The notes below the pieces were generated by a model. That model was given only the letters and a program-made list of their open reading frames with translations. It ran no database searches and was not told the origin of the DNA. From assembly GCF_963583255.1 (NCBI RefSeq), contig NC_084808.1, forward strand, positions 16,299,725 to 16,363,724: a DNA stretch of 64,000 bases, read 5' to 3'. A program made the position numbers and the translations under genes. Shown piece by piece: positions 46,209-58,453 of the stretch; within the stretch, counting starts at the first letter, position 1; each line of letters opens with the position of its first letter. Origin of the DNA: Pyrus communis. Taxonomy: Eukaryota > Streptophyta > Magnoliopsida > Rosales > Rosaceae.

Positions 46209-47192
46209 ATGGAGCCCTTAGCTCTCAACCTGAAAATGCTCCGAGGCCCGGGGTTTCATAATTGGAATGGCGACACCCGAAACTTCCGACCCGGATCCAA
46301 GGTCCGAATCGGCCGCGACGGTCGCTGCAACAACATCCCGATCAAAGACTCCGGCATTTCTTCCAAGCACCTCTCCATCGAGTCCGAATCGGGCAAATGG
46401 GTGCTCCGAGACCTCGAATCCTCAAACGGAACCCTTTTGAATGGCACCAATGTCCCCCCAAACACGCCGCTGGATCTCAGCCACGGCGACGAAATCAAAA
46501 TCGGCGAGTGCACTTCCATTGAGGTTAAGATCGATGGCTACGAAGAGAGCCGGCTGAGACGGAATCCGAGGCGTGTCAAGGAAATTGAGGTCAGGGGGAA
46601 TCAGAAGAGGGGTCGACCGCCCAAAGCTAGGGTTTTGAAGAGTGAGGTTGCGGAGGAGAAGCCTGTGGAGGAAAAATTGACACGGCAAGTGAGTGTGAGG
46701 CAAACTCGGATCTCGAAGAATGAGGAATTGGGGAAGATTGCAGAGAGCTCTTGTGTAGACACTGAAGGATTGCCGAAAAGGACACGTGGCGGTGTGAGGA
46801 GGGGGAAGAATGCACCAAAAGAGCAACCGGTGTGCGATAAACTTGGCAATGAAGCTTCAAAAGCGGTGAAATTGGAGGAAGAGAGACATGAGGAGGCGGA
46901 TAGAGAGTTCAACGTTGGAGGAGAGAGTGGTGGAAAAGGTGAAAGTGGAAGTGGGAATGGCGAAAAGGTTGAAAATGGAAGCAGGAGTGGCATTAAGGGC
47001 TACAATGGAAGTGGGAGTGGTTCGGGTGTTAATGTGAGCTGTGACTTGGAGAAGATGACGCTCGGGGAGTGGTTTGAGTTTTTGGAGAGGCATTTGCCAA
47101 AACAGATCATTGATGAGACGGAGGAGGCACTTGAGGAAATGACAGAGAAAGCAAAGCGAATTCGGGAGCACATTGCGCAGGAGAAGAAGTGA
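46209..47192 (+). CDS. FHA domain protein with an AT-hook
   Basis: Intact single-exon gene of 327 codons. The forkhead-associated domain (about residues 6-108) binds phosphothreonine peptides. Its signature residues are present: G35-R36, S52 and H54 in SSKHL, and N73-G74 with N78-G79 in SSNGTLLNG. Next comes a basic AT-hook, KRGRPPKAR (133-141), which binds the minor groove of AT-rich DNA and suggests a nuclear role. Residues 145-275 are charged, low-complexity and probably unstructured, with glycine/serine repeats (GESGSGNGEK). The last 48 residues (MTLGEWFEFLERHLPKQ onward) form a predicted helical tail. The arrangement is like the Arabidopsis protein At4g14490. The start ATG has a good context (AACAATGG) and the FHA fold begins at once. 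A Mutator-like element ends 121 bp upstream, inside the promoter or 5' UTR. Confidence 0.93.
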   Translation: MEPLALNLKMLRGPGFHNWNGDTRNFRPGSKVRIGRDGRCNNIPIKDSGISSKHLSIESESGKWVLRDLESSNGTLLNGTNVPPNTPLDLSHGDEIKIGECTSIEVKIDGYEESRLRRNPRRVKEIEVRGNQKRGRPPKARVLKSEVAEEKPVEEKLTRQVSVRQTRISKNEELGKIAESSCVDTEGLPKRTRGGVRRGKNAPKEQPVCDKLGNEASKAVKLEEERHEEADREFNVGGESGGKGESGSGNGEKVENGSRSGIKGYNGSGSGSGVNVSCDLEKMTLGEWFEFLERHLPKQIIDETEEALEEMTEKAKRIREHIAQEKK

Positions 47193-47248
47193 ATGTGCTC
47201 GTGGTCTAAACGGGATAAGATGGGAGGATTCGCGCCTTGTGTTCTGTG

Positions 47249-48006
47249 GTAATTTTGCATCTCAATTCCTCTGTATTCGTATGAATTACTTGGCGTATGA
47301 AATTTGTACTGTGTACTTTCATCACGTATATGTCGTTTCATATTCATGCTAAAGTTAGTCTTGATTTTGAAGTCTTAGATATGATATTAAAGACCAATCC
47401 ATTGAATTTTAGGGATATGAGATGAGATAAAACTAATTTTATTTCTGTTGTCAGCATCTTTCATATTGACGGGGGTGGTTTAGCACTGGTAATTCTATCA
47501 AGCGTTCTACCTGTTACCTATTTCTGATAGAAAAAGTTGTCCGGTTTTGGGTCTAAATGAGGCATCATCCATCTTTGACAGCTATGTTCTGTTTTGTCGC
47601 TCTCCATCCATATGGAGGAGCTACTGGTTTATGCAGTACCGCTGCTCTTGAGAATTGATCTGTCTATGTCGTATGATTTAGGCAATATCACACGTACAAA
47701 GGGCAGTGACATGATTTTTTCAGCCTTGAGAAATAATCGATGAATTAATTCTCTATCGGGATTGAATTGAGCCGAGTGCTTTTTACCCAAAACATGCATT
47801 TTTTTCATATATGAATGCTTTGGATAAATACACATCTGGCTTGGAAATGTCCTAGGTCGATCATTTGCTGCTGCTTGATTGCTAGTTATTACGGTTGAAT
47901 TTGTTTCCAGGATAAATACACATCTGGCTTGGAAATGTCCTAGGTTGATCATTTGCTAATGCTTTCTTGCTCATTTTTATGTATATTTTCAACGTATGCA
48001 TTGCAG
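47249..48006 (+). other. Possible 3' UTR intron of the FHA gene
   Basis: Donor CTGTG|GTAATT 57 bases after the stop and acceptor TATGCATTGCAG. The sequence around the acceptor matches that downstream of the PRA1 gene. Inferred only. Confidence 0.35.
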
Positions 48007-48165
48007 GTGGTGGCATTTCTTCATTCTTCAACCGGCAGATCCAGTTTGAGATGCTGCGCCTTGCTTCTGAAGTCTGCAATTGTTCACGCACTGTACTTGT
48101 TGTTCAGCTTCTAACGGAGAAACTTGTATATATCAGAGCTTTCTCATGGTAAATGTGGAACAAAT
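47640..48165 (+). repeat. Shared 3' flank, copy 2 (FHA side)
   Basis: Partner of 36105-36660, same orientation and order of words. It contains an 88-bp tandem duplication that copy 1 lacks: GATAAATACACATCTGGCTT begins at 47823 and again at 47911. Confidence 0.75.
47823..47957 (+). repeat. 88-bp tandem duplication
   Basis: Two copies of a segment beginning GATAAATACACATCTGGCTT and running through GATCATTTGCT, nearly identical. Confidence 0.9.
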
Positions 48166-48854
48166 GGGTACGGTGTAGGTAGCTGTATCGGTTCATGCAT
48201 TGTATGAGTGTGCAAGTTGTGTACTGCAATTTTCTGGGTAATCATGTATGCATTGCTAGTTCCTTTTCATTAGTGGTGAAAATTGAGAAAAAAACCATTC
48301 ATCAGTTAGTCCATGGGCACTGGGGCTCCCCAGTTTTAACATTTACGGAATATTCACATTCGTATTCTCGATCGGTGGATCTAACATTCGTATTCCCAAA
48401 TGTCCGCCATTCGCATTTTCTGCTCGTTCAAAGTAGATGTAAGATTCCAGTTAACATTTAAGCCCTTCTTCTGAAATTATCAGAAAGGGGGAAAATAAAT
48501 GTTTTAGGTATAACCTATTAACCGATATTGCGCCAAGAGTTATAATTTAAACCAGCTTCATCTGTTTTGAAAATCTGTTGTTTTTCGACGAGAGAATTCT
48601 ACGAAAACTTAGAAACCATGATACAGAGTTACGATCCTAAAGAACAGATCCTGTTCAAGTAAAACTCGAAAACCTGCTTAGAGTAAGAAGTACCGGGAAC
48701 ACCACACTGCAAGCAAAGCAAGTATATGCACTCAGGGATGAAAAGAAAGAGCAAATGAATTTTCATGCGGAGAACAACACGGTGAAGGCACTTCAGACTG
48801 CCGTTGCCTGGACTGATCACTTTCAGAGGACTGTGACTACAGGAATAGCTAAAG

Positions 48855-51800
48855 CTACCGAGGCTGCATTTTTCGACCATACATGAGGGGCATCACGTAT
48901 TCCTTTGCAGAGCTTCCTATGGAGATCTGAATGCTTTGTGAAGCCGGTGTTGTCTGTAACCACAAGTTGACTAAGTTATGCAGCTGCAATGTCGGAACTA
49001 TTGGGTTACCACGCAATGTGACCTCCACCTGCATTAGGCATCAAGTGAAACTCAGTATCAAATATAGGCATATGTACCAAGGCAGATTATCACCAACCCA
49101 AATTACCCAAAATCTCAAGTGAACAGAATGCAGTGATGGACAAATCGAATATCTCTGATTCACTTCTTTTCTTTTCTTTTCGAGAAATAAAACAGATAAA
49201 TTTGGTTTTGTTGCAGGACAATGTTTCTTCATTTTCGATATAAGAAAAACGCTTCTCGTCTCCTTTTCTTCACCATCTAAGTTCTAAGTTTCATAAAAAG
49301 CAGGAACTGAAAAGGGATAAAGATGATGTCACCTCATCCTCGCTGGTAAGATTCAGCTTTTTCACCAGATACTTTTTTATGAAAGAAGCGGGTAAGCTAC
49401 CATCCCTAGAGAATTTCGAGAAACAAAACCGAAGTTAGTGTCTGCCCTACAAGATATTACACGAAAAAAAGTACACTAGACAATGCCGGAAAATGGTAAG
49501 AGAGCATTTTCATCTAATGGTCAGTTCAGTCCCACAGAATTAATTTTGTGTACTCCTGCCATGTATAATCCCTAAATGTTAGAAGGGCACATGCATTCTT
49601 CAAACAGGTCTGAAAAATGTTCCTAAACGACGATCCATGGAAAGCCAGTACAGTTTTGTAACAACTAAAAATGGTAAGGATATTTCTCTTGTCCTTCAAA
49701 AACATGTGGCATCTGGAAAATGACATATTTTGTAAAAGCCAAAAAAGCTTCATAAATGCATATCATATGTTGCAGAATTGCAGTAACAAAAGATTGCAGT
49801 AGAAACAAATTTCATTTTTTGTGATACCAGAGCAGTATCTTCATGTTATCTAAACACCATAGGAAGCCTCTTAGATAATTGAGTTGAGCATATCATGAAT
49901 CACGAGCGAAAAATCAAATTGCTTGTAATATATGATCTATTGCCATGAACTTTACATCGAGACTGAAAAATTCATAGTGCAGGGAAAGATACAATTAAAC
50001 AACAAGACTTCCATTCCGACAACCAAAATGGTGAGGGATCAGCAAAAACAGTAAATGCAAGAAAATAGAAGGGCATGAGGTTAATGAAACTTACTTGACT
50101 CTCAAGTAACATGAAGGTAACTGCGGCAATGGTGGAAAGCCTTCCCTGCAACAATCAATTCAAAAGTGTTAAACTCAATACATGAAGAGGGAAAAAACAA
50201 CCAAAATCAGTTATTGGTTTAAGCTAAGGAAACAAAATCTCACTGGTGATTGGAAGCAAACAATGAGAACCAAATTGGACGTAATATTCTGTCACATTTA
50301 TTATTTGCATCAACCAAAGATTGTGCTGGAATATTGAGTCCCTCAGGTACAGCTAGTTTTCTTTTGCGGCCACGTTGTGGTTTCCTAAAACTCCCTGAGC
50401 CCGATGGAGCAGGATTAGATTGATTCACACTTCCACCGACTTTGGATTTGTTACCATATTCCATAATGGGCTTCACCTCACGTGCTTCATTGTTGAGCGC
50501 ATCAGGCAACATTGGTTCGGAAACAGGAAGTTGCAGTTGCAGATTAATCTTATCAGAACTTGATTTTCTTGCCACTTCAACCAGGCGGTCTAATGGTTTC
50601 CAGATCTCAGGTTTCACATCTTCTGGTTGAGAATTGTCCTCCACAACCAAGTTAAGCATGTGCTGCTTCGATGATCCCTCAGTAGAGTTCTGCATCAACA
50701 TAACTCAACATGTTTGAGAGGATAAAAATGGAGAAGCAAATGCATTGAACCGACTATTGTTTTTTCCTCTTTTACCTGTCTGGTATATAGTGCATTTTTT
50801 TTCAGTGTCTGAGGTGACTTAAGTCTCTCATGGAAATCTTCCTCTTTCTTTTCAGGCTCCTGAAATGAAGGATACTCTCGTAGAGGAACTCTCCTTCGTG
50901 TAGGATACCTTCTTCGTCCACTCATCTCAGGTCCACCTGATACTTGAGGTGAATTTATCACCAATGAAGAGAGATATTTCTCTTTTCTTTTAGCTGGGAT
51001 TGGAGCTGAAGACACAGCAGGTGCCTTAACCTTTTTCCTTTTGGACGGTAGTGGGTCTACCTCTATATCTTGCGCAATGTCATCTGCAGGTACCTTGGAC
51101 TTTCTACTTTCGAAAGGAAGCAGCTCTTCTGTTATATCTTGCACATTGAGGTCTGCATGTGCCTTAACCATTTTTGTTTCGGAAGGAAGGGGCTCTGCCG
51201 TTGTATCTTGCACATTGTGGTCAGCAGGTGCATTGACTTTTTCTGTGTCAGGACGGAAGATCTTGCCTGTTATACTATCCCAAAGGGGGTCTGCCCTGCA
51301 GACAAGGAAAAAAAAAAAAAAGGACTAACGTAAAACAAACACAGATATTAAAAGTGACCTTTCCATATCAGCAATCTAGGAAACCCTCATCAAATGTGAA
51401 CCTGCTTGCCACTGTATGTTCGCTCATCAAGAAATTTCAAAAAATGGTAACTAAACGTTGAATGTAATGAAAAGTGGAAGTGTAAATAAAAAGAAAACTA
51501 CACTTTGCATCTGTCCTTTGCTGAATACACAATATCCTTCCCAGCACAGCAGTTGGTCTGAACAACTGGTTCTACACAAAATTATAGTAGTTAAACTGTA
51601 CGCTTTTCAATTTATCCGGTGTCGTACTACTAATTAAATAGTTTGTGCATCAAATCTTTCTTTTTTTTTTTTTTTGGTAACAAAGTACGCGATCAATAAT
51701 CCAATTTACAGTATAACCATTCTTCTAGCATGCAATAAAATTAGAACATGAATGACTAACCGATGTTTAAACATTTATAAACATAGGACTACTATTGATG

Positions 51801-52806
51801 ATCAAATTCAAATACCTGAGTTTTTCCAATGGAGCAACCCCTAAATAAGTATTGCATTTTGGACAGCAGTCCAACTCTTCGTCTACTATCTTTGAGTATA
51901 TGCACTTCTTGCAAACTGTTCTCGAAACCAAAAGAGACCAGTCACATATTTGATTGATAGAAGAACAACCAATATGCAGCTCAGATGATTATACGAGAGA
52001 TTGAGGTAAATAAAACACAGAATGCAGCTTACTCCATATTATTCAGATAAATTTAGACAGAAATTAAGACGGTATGGGACGAATGAGCGAAGAAAGATAA
52101 CAAAAAATGTGGATTACCAAACAGTGTTCCGGTGAAACATAAGAAATAACAGGAGTCTAATATGTGATGGAAAATAGAGATAGTGCTTCTTTGGAAATAT
52201 AATTGCCAAGTAAATTCGAAAAACTTAGCCGCAACTCTTTGCTATTAGGTCTTGTCTTGTCCAGTGCAGAATAGTGAAACGTGACCAAGATATTAACACT
52301 ACATAAATTTATAGACCATGCAACCATGAAGTCCAAGTCGTTCATTACACATATGTAAGGAAATAGCAAACAATGATCAGTAGTTTGACATATTTCAAAA
52401 GGGAGTTGTTACTGACACTCCAAAATGCTCATCATGACCTTATAGACATGCTTTCCTCTTATGTTTTTATAAGACATAACGCATAATAATATTTTTGAAG
52501 TGCTAATTACAGTTTCTTCAAAAAAAACTTAGAGCCAAAACGCAAATTGAATAAAAACCCCGATCACGAAAACGTAACAACAAAGAACCCATATCGAGGA
52601 AAGGAAGAACTTCAAGAAAGAAACATGAAATCCGATTAAAAAAAAACATAATATTGGATGAAACATGAAGAGGGAGAGAGAGGGTACTGACATGTATGAA
52701 GGCATTCACATATGGTAGTGGCCTCGCAGTAGTGCCTCTCGCAGAGTGGACATGTCACGCATGCTTCGATCTCCCTTCTGTTTCTCTTGACCACCGGACC
52801 ACTCAT
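48855..52806 (-). CDS. DRIP: DRIP-type RING E3 ubiquitin ligase, seven exons
   Basis: Exons on the minus strand, first to last: 52692-52806, 51816-51915, 50776-51295, 50244-50689, 50095-50145, 49333-49405, 48855-49028. All junctions are GT-AG and keep the frame, giving 492 residues; Arabidopsis DRIP1/2 have about 420. A C3HC4 RING (C19, C22, C35, H37, C40, C43, C56, C59) lies at the N-terminus, split by intron 1. The middle has a KRKKVKAPA stretch, an AKRKEKYLSSLV motif shared with DRIP proteins, and an AT-hook-like basic patch. The end, DGSLPASFIKKYLVKKLNL through PTLQLHNLVNLWLQ, is the ubiquitin-like RAWUL region. DRIP proteins ubiquitinate DREB2A in the nucleus and damp drought responses. 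The extra length comes partly from a three-fold repeat in exon 3. Start chosen at MSGPVVKRNRREIEAC, which aligns with family starts. Convergent with the FHA gene. Confidence 0.92.
51010..51235 (-). repeat. Three-fold coding repeat in DRIP exon 3
   Basis: About 23-residue units, each with a VQDI- or AQDI-like start, an E-x-LP core (AEPLPSE, EELLPFE, VDPLPSK) and a K-x-K-APA-type end. Unit bases share TGCGCA, GGTA and ACATTG words. They lie just before the conserved family segment. Confidence 0.8.
51656..51676. repeat. T run in DRIP intron 2
   Basis: About 18 T in a row near the middle of the intron. No other notable structure in introns 1, 2 and 5, which are the long ones (776, 520 and 689 bp). 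Confidence 0.6.
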
Positions 52807-53235
52807 GTCAACGAACACAAACCAGTGCAGTTCTACTCTCTTTCTTTAACTATTCTGCAACTCACGTACACCTGGTGCATGTTACCTTCAATATTCTTGA
52901 CCAGAAAAATCAAGAAACAGGAAAATCACTGAGAAATCGAGCACGCAAACAAAACCTAGTACGGGTTTTCTTGACTCTATGTGTTGGTGAATGATGATAG
53001 CTTTGGGACGTGTTTGGTGGGCGAGAAAAAACAGACGGAAAACACACAAAAAACAGAGTGGATAGAAATTTTGGAGTATTCGAAGAGGGTTCTTGTTCGA
53101 TTTGGACAATGGGATTGGGGTTGGATTGATGATCTGTTCGAGGCACAACAGCTACAATCTCACCTCCTCCCAAAAATCATAAAGCAAAAACAAACAAACA
53201 CGAACGCGCGCATGAAAAACTATAACTATGCGTGA

Positions 53236-54384
53236 GTTTGCTGAAACAGACAGAAATATACATAACAAATCCTAAGGCGTCATGGTAGGATACGCTGGCG
53301 GTGTTTATGGGCTTAAACTACGCCCACAAGTTTTATTTTGTGAGTGGATGTTTTCATGTTTTTGGGGTTTTATGGGTTTGTTTCTAAACTTTCTATTTTT
53401 CTAAATTCTATCGGAACCAAAAACCAAATAGGGTTTTATTTCCTTTGTTGCCCAATTTTCACTTTTAAGTTTCCCTTGGGTTGCAGGATGTCACACTATT
53501 ATGAAATGGTATTTACGTATAATTGGAAAGTCCTAATCCTAATATTAATCGTTAGCGTTCAAATATGAGGAGACTGGGGGAAGAAAAATCCTGCATTTTT
53601 ATGCTGCCAACAAAACAATACATATTAATTTGTGTGTGTTTAGTTTGTGATTTTGGGGAGTAAACTTGGTTCATTGTATCACCAACACAGATTAATCCAC
53701 TCGAAAGAATACCTAATGTACAACGTTCAATATCTAATTAATCCACACCAAAGATACAGCAATATTATCCTACCTGCAAAATCTATTTCCGGGAAACTAT
53801 TCTTCTACCAAATCCTTGTTATTCCTTGAAAAAAACTGTTCCAAGTATTGAACAAAATAAAGGAAAGTGATAAGAGGAGCAGCATTTCTTTAAAATTTGA
53901 TGGGTGTGAGAATAGTGGCACTACTGATATAGGTAGTGATTTTCACACTTTCGTTTTCTCATTCTATGTTTAATTCTTCTTTGATTTATTCAATCTAATT
54001 CTTAGAAAAATAAAAAAGGGCTGAGAGAGAAAGGGAGGTGTAGAAATCATTTCCCATGATATAGATAGTTTCCTTTTATATTTTAACAAAGACTTATAAA
54101 AAGTGTTCCACAACATGAATTGTGTTTTGGATATGGTTGCATTGTGGTAGACTAGCTATCATAGATTTGAATGACTTGTGTAGCACAATTTTTATCAAAA
54201 TTCTTTTGAGTTATCACACAATTTAACATGTTATGTGATCAACTAAATAATAAATGTTACGCATTTAAATATATATATTTCTTCCACTTATGCAACACTT
54301 ATTTATAATCAACAATGTAACATGACAAACTATGACTTAAAACTACTCAACTTCTAACTCATTAGCAAAACATACTAAACATCT
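53236..54384. other. Intergenic region upstream of the DRIP gene
   Basis: No supported gene. The DRIP 5' leader and promoter should occupy 52807 to about 53400 on the minus strand. Beyond that the sequence is AT-rich, with no element ends I recognise. Confidence 0.45.
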
Positions 54385-54392
54385 GAATTTTA

Positions 54393-54813
54393 AGGACATG
54401 TTTGATACTCTACTTTAATTCAACTTTTTGACTCAATAACACTTAAACTTTGAATATTTGTTTGGTAAGACTGTTTTTAAGAATTGAACTCGAAACTAAC
54501 TTAAAAATTAGCATATTTCTAGAAAACACAAAGTGAGTTTTTAGAGTTTTTTAAACTCTAAACCCACTACTTTCTCTCTTCACTTCACTTACTTCTGATC
54601 ATCTCTCTTCTTTCTGATCTGATCATCTCTCTCCTCCCCTTCGAATCTCTCTCCTCTTTCTTTCTCATCTCCTTTTCATGTGACCCTTTCTTTGGATCTC
54701 TCGAATCAATGGGGAGTTGCTAAAGATTGTCATTATCTTTTTAATTACTAAATTTTAAAAATAATTTTAAATTTCATACCAAACAAATTTTTGAATGTAC
54801 CAAACAAGCCCCA
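54393..54813. mobile_element. hAT-like MITE
   Basis: 421 bp with imperfect inverted ends: AGGACATGTTTGATACTC on the left and GTACCAAACAAGCCCCA on the right. The 8-bp flanks GAATTTTA (54385-54392) and AAATTTTA (54814-54821) differ at one base; 8 bp is the hAT size. The interior has a TCTCTC-rich tract (54570-54690). No coding capacity. Confidence 0.6.
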
Positions 54814-54821
54814 AAATTTTA

Positions 54822-56498
54822 TGCCAATAAGTCAATTACATATTGAGCGGAAAAATATGTGGAAAACATGAAAAGTACAGCAAGATTAAAATGGAGAGTG
54901 AAGCGGGTAAATTTGGTCTTTACTCTTTAGCCAATAGATACACTTTGTCTATTTGAACAAATATTTCTTTTTTACCTCATGTGAAAAGAATAAGAAAAAA
55001 AAGAGAGAGAAATTGATAATTAGGATGCAAAAGCGGGACGGTTATGACTGCAAATGTAAATCATGCAAGCGTTTTGGTTACATGCAGAGACAAATGTGCG
55101 TCCAAGTGGCAGCCCACTGACTCATATTTGTCGGCCTCCGGTTCAGAGCTGACCGAATACTCTCGACTTAATTTCACCTCACTAACCATGAACAAAGAAA
55201 GATTTATGTGTGTTGGTTAATTATAATTAGAATTCATAAACCTTTTTTTTTTTTGCTGAAAGAAAGAAATATATCAATATATATAAGGAATTCACTAAAA
55301 CTAGAAACGAAAAGGAGGTTTTGCGATAGGAAATTGAATCAAATAATCAGATGATTATCTTCTAATTGAAATTGAACCATGGGGAGGCTATAGCCAGATC
55401 TTGAGTGTTATGAGGAAATTCGATGTTTTTTTCTTCTTTTTTTTTTTCCGCAGAAAAAAAAAAGAGTAATTGAATTTACTGTTTTTTTTTTCCAAAAATT
55501 TTTTAAAATCATTTTGGGGGAATCATCTTTTGATGACTTTGCAGCCAAAATAACACAATGCAAATCTTGGATGTGAAAGTTAACAAGAAAGGAGTCTTGG
55601 AGGACATGCAAATCTAGTTCAAGATCTTCCATATCTATGTTTTTTTACTATTGACACATGCCTACAAACATAAGGAGGAAGAGGTGTAGATTTACCTAAC
55701 TTTGAATCAATTTCTCGTCCTTCTGCCTTCGCGTCTTGTTATGGTTTACACTCTGCTTATCACTCTGGATCCTTTCAGACTGGAAACCATTTACCCTATT
55801 CTCATCACTCTCGATCCTTTCAGTCCTGCTATGTTTATCATTTTCTTTTTTCAGGTTTGGTGAATGTATATAAGCGCTTTTTTGACCGGAAAACTGGATA
55901 CGTTGGATGCTACGTGTAACTGATTTGGTATGTAAAAGACTCTTGTTTTTGTAGATTCTAACAACCAATTCATGTTGTTGTCAATCCACTAGTTTTTTTT
56001 TTCTTTCAGTCTTCACCTTATTGAAAGAAAATGATAAGTCTAAATTTAATGAATGGGGCTCGGTTGAAAGAAAAAAAAAAAAAAAAAAAAGAAGAAGCAA
56101 ACAAGAAGCAATGTTGTTCTTGTTTCGTTTTGGATCACAAATGCTATTATACACAATCTACCCTTAGGGAAAGGGAGAGAGTTGGAACTCAGGACGCAAT
56201 GGGTTGAACAGGAAGGCTCTAGCTGTGTATGCAATTTTTCACCAAGGGTAGATTGACGAAATCACCCCTCCAAAACAATCAACACTGTTAGGCTAATGAC
56301 AAACACCCAAGCAAAGGGGGAGTGTGTCCACCAAAGGGCATTCGATGTTCAAGTTAGAAATAGTTTGAGGAAAACTGAACTTGATAGAGTTCTAAATAGT
56401 AAATGGCGATTACCGATGGGAGAGACTCCTCGTTGGCAACCTGACAATAAGGTTGCATGCCATGGTAGACTAACCTCAATGTTCTACCAGGATTGTGC
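54822..56498. other. Unassigned intergenic region
   Basis: No supported gene. Contains T or A runs at 55241-55253, 55436-55449 and 56071-56090. Short open frames at 55408-55632 (-), 55696-55968 (-) and 56296-56535 (+) lack recognisable domains; the last reads like a decayed coding fragment. Confidence 0.4.
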
Positions 56499-58453
56499 TG
56501 ATGTGAAACCCCGTTCTTGTATTTCACTATTTTAAATTTCGTAATTTGTATGTAGGTGAATTTATTTTTATTAATTTGAGAAATTTTAGTTGACTAGGTA
56601 CAACGTTTATTTTTACTTAATTAGTCATTAAAATTCAATAGACCTTTCGGGTCACACTAAGTATATTTGGATAGAGCTCAATGCCACGAAAACCGTTGGC
56701 GAAATGAAGTTATAAGGAAGGAGAAATAAGTGAACAAAGGCAGGGGCATTTTAATAACTTGGAACTTCTATATTTAGGAAAGCCAACTCGCTAGTTGACC
56801 TAATTTCCCTCCCCGACTTAGTTACTGACCCGTTTTCTTACAAAAAATTTCGATGTCGATTCAGACATTTTCCCAGCAAATAGATCTCATCCCAAGGATT
56901 ATTTTTCACCCAATATTTCCTTCATTTAACCACCATTCTTGGGAATCAAGGCTCGAGTTTTTCGAGTGTTCGACGCCTAAGATCTACCTCATCCGTTCAC
57001 CTCAACGCCAAACACCACCACGGACTGATTCATCGTGACCCTAGCCACAAAACCTGAGCTTTGGTTTGGAAGTTCGAGCTCTAACGAGTCCAAGATGAAG
57101 GTACACCCATTCTCGGATCCAATGGCTTCCTGACGAATTTTAACGCTTTCTGACCAAATTCGCACTCTGGCAAAGGTATGAAGATTTTTGTATAGCTCAC
57201 AAGCTTCATTTTGACAAATTATGAGTCAGCTTTGGTATTGCCCGAATTCTGGGGAGTAATGGGCCCCCGCATGCAATGATGCGTTAGTCTAATGACCCAC
57301 TTTGTCTACCTATGCTAATTTAGATACTCTGAATCTGTTTGATGAGATCCAATTGTTTGGCCCCAATTTTGTAAATGGCCGCCACTTAACCTTTATGGTA
57401 GGTGGAGATCCGACATTTGGATCATCATAAAACTTCAGTATGTCATGCATATACTTTAGGATCTTAAGAATTATAGATCGGAAATCCAATGCTCGGATTT
57501 TCCGAATTAGAATATTAAGGTTTGTAATCTAGACGAGGACCGCTTAATTGAGGATTCATTTTTTATCAACATGTCATGATTCCTTCTTGAATGCTGAATT
57601 AGCATTGATAGAGACTCGATAAAGCGTAGTGGGCTTACTTGGCTTGCGTGTCATCTCAAGAGTTGTACACCTCAGTTTGTGTGTAAGGGTATCTTACTGA
57701 GATTTATGTGTTTGCTGGACTTCTAAATGAGTGTATTGGAAATGGATGATTGCCGATATGTGTAGATAAACCGAGGACCATATTAGAAATATATCATAGA
57801 ACGTGTAGGTCTGTGTGGTTAGATATTATTGGTCTTATGGAATCGATAATGTGTGTGTATACAATTGTAATTTATGTTGAATTGATGTATGAGGTACAAT
57901 ATAGGATATCTGATATGTGATGATAAGATTGCACCATGTAGTAGTGTGGTACATGGATGGTTTTGCCTGGTTAATCCCCTATTGGAGACCATACTATTAT
58001 GGGTATGTTTATGGTCCCTCCTAGTTGATCCGCATTAGGGGGTCACTACCTACCTTGATACATTATTTACATAAAGTAGTTCAGCGTGGTTAATTCATAT
58101 TGGGGAACCACGCTATTGGATGAATGCTTATGGTTTCGCTTGGTCAATCAGCATTGGAGGACCATGCATTTTAAGGGAGATTCCGCCTGATTAATCCACA
58201 ATGGGTGGGTCAGTGCCTACGTGCTCACATTAGATCCATAAGTGGTCATGCCTGGTTCATTCGTATTAGGAGAACACGCTTTCATATTATGCTTATGGGT
58301 CCGTCTGGTGTATCCGCATTGAGGGGCTATACGTATTCTAGAGTTGGATCCCATTGAGTGGACCAAAATTCCTTTCCATATTTGGTTCCGTTGAGTGATC
58401 TGAAACCTTATCTTCGTTGGATTCTGTTGCGTGGTCGAGAGTGATATATTCGT
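56499..58453 (+). mobile_element. Possible LTR sequence, interrupted at 58454
   Basis: Sequence from TGATGTGAAACCCCG onward has the look of a plant Ty3 LTR: a TG start, ATTATT-rich U3 and the tandem array at 57955. The Athila-like element is inserted at 58454 and the rest lies outside the window, so neither the ends nor a partner can be checked. Confidence 0.3.
57955..58440 (+). repeat. Degenerate tandem array, ~60-bp unit
   Basis: Seven or so units built on GCCTGGTTAATCC(G/C)(C/T)ATTGG(A/G)G followed by ACCACGCT and ATGCTTATGG-like words. Units have diverged a lot, so it is old. Confidence 0.75.

Noticed and set aside
46256..47171. Several long ORFs on both strands across the FHA gene
   Set aside because: Shadows of the GC-rich FHA coding frame; none has a recognisable domain.
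52910..53173. Minus-strand ORF beginning MGGGEIVAVV just upstream of the DRIP start
   Set aside because: It is in a different frame from exon 1, has a stop before it, and the family start aligns with 52804-52806. It is probably 5' leader.
57955..58440. CRISPR-like array
   Set aside because: Units are degenerate with no unique spacers, in a plant genome; it is an ordinary tandem repeat.
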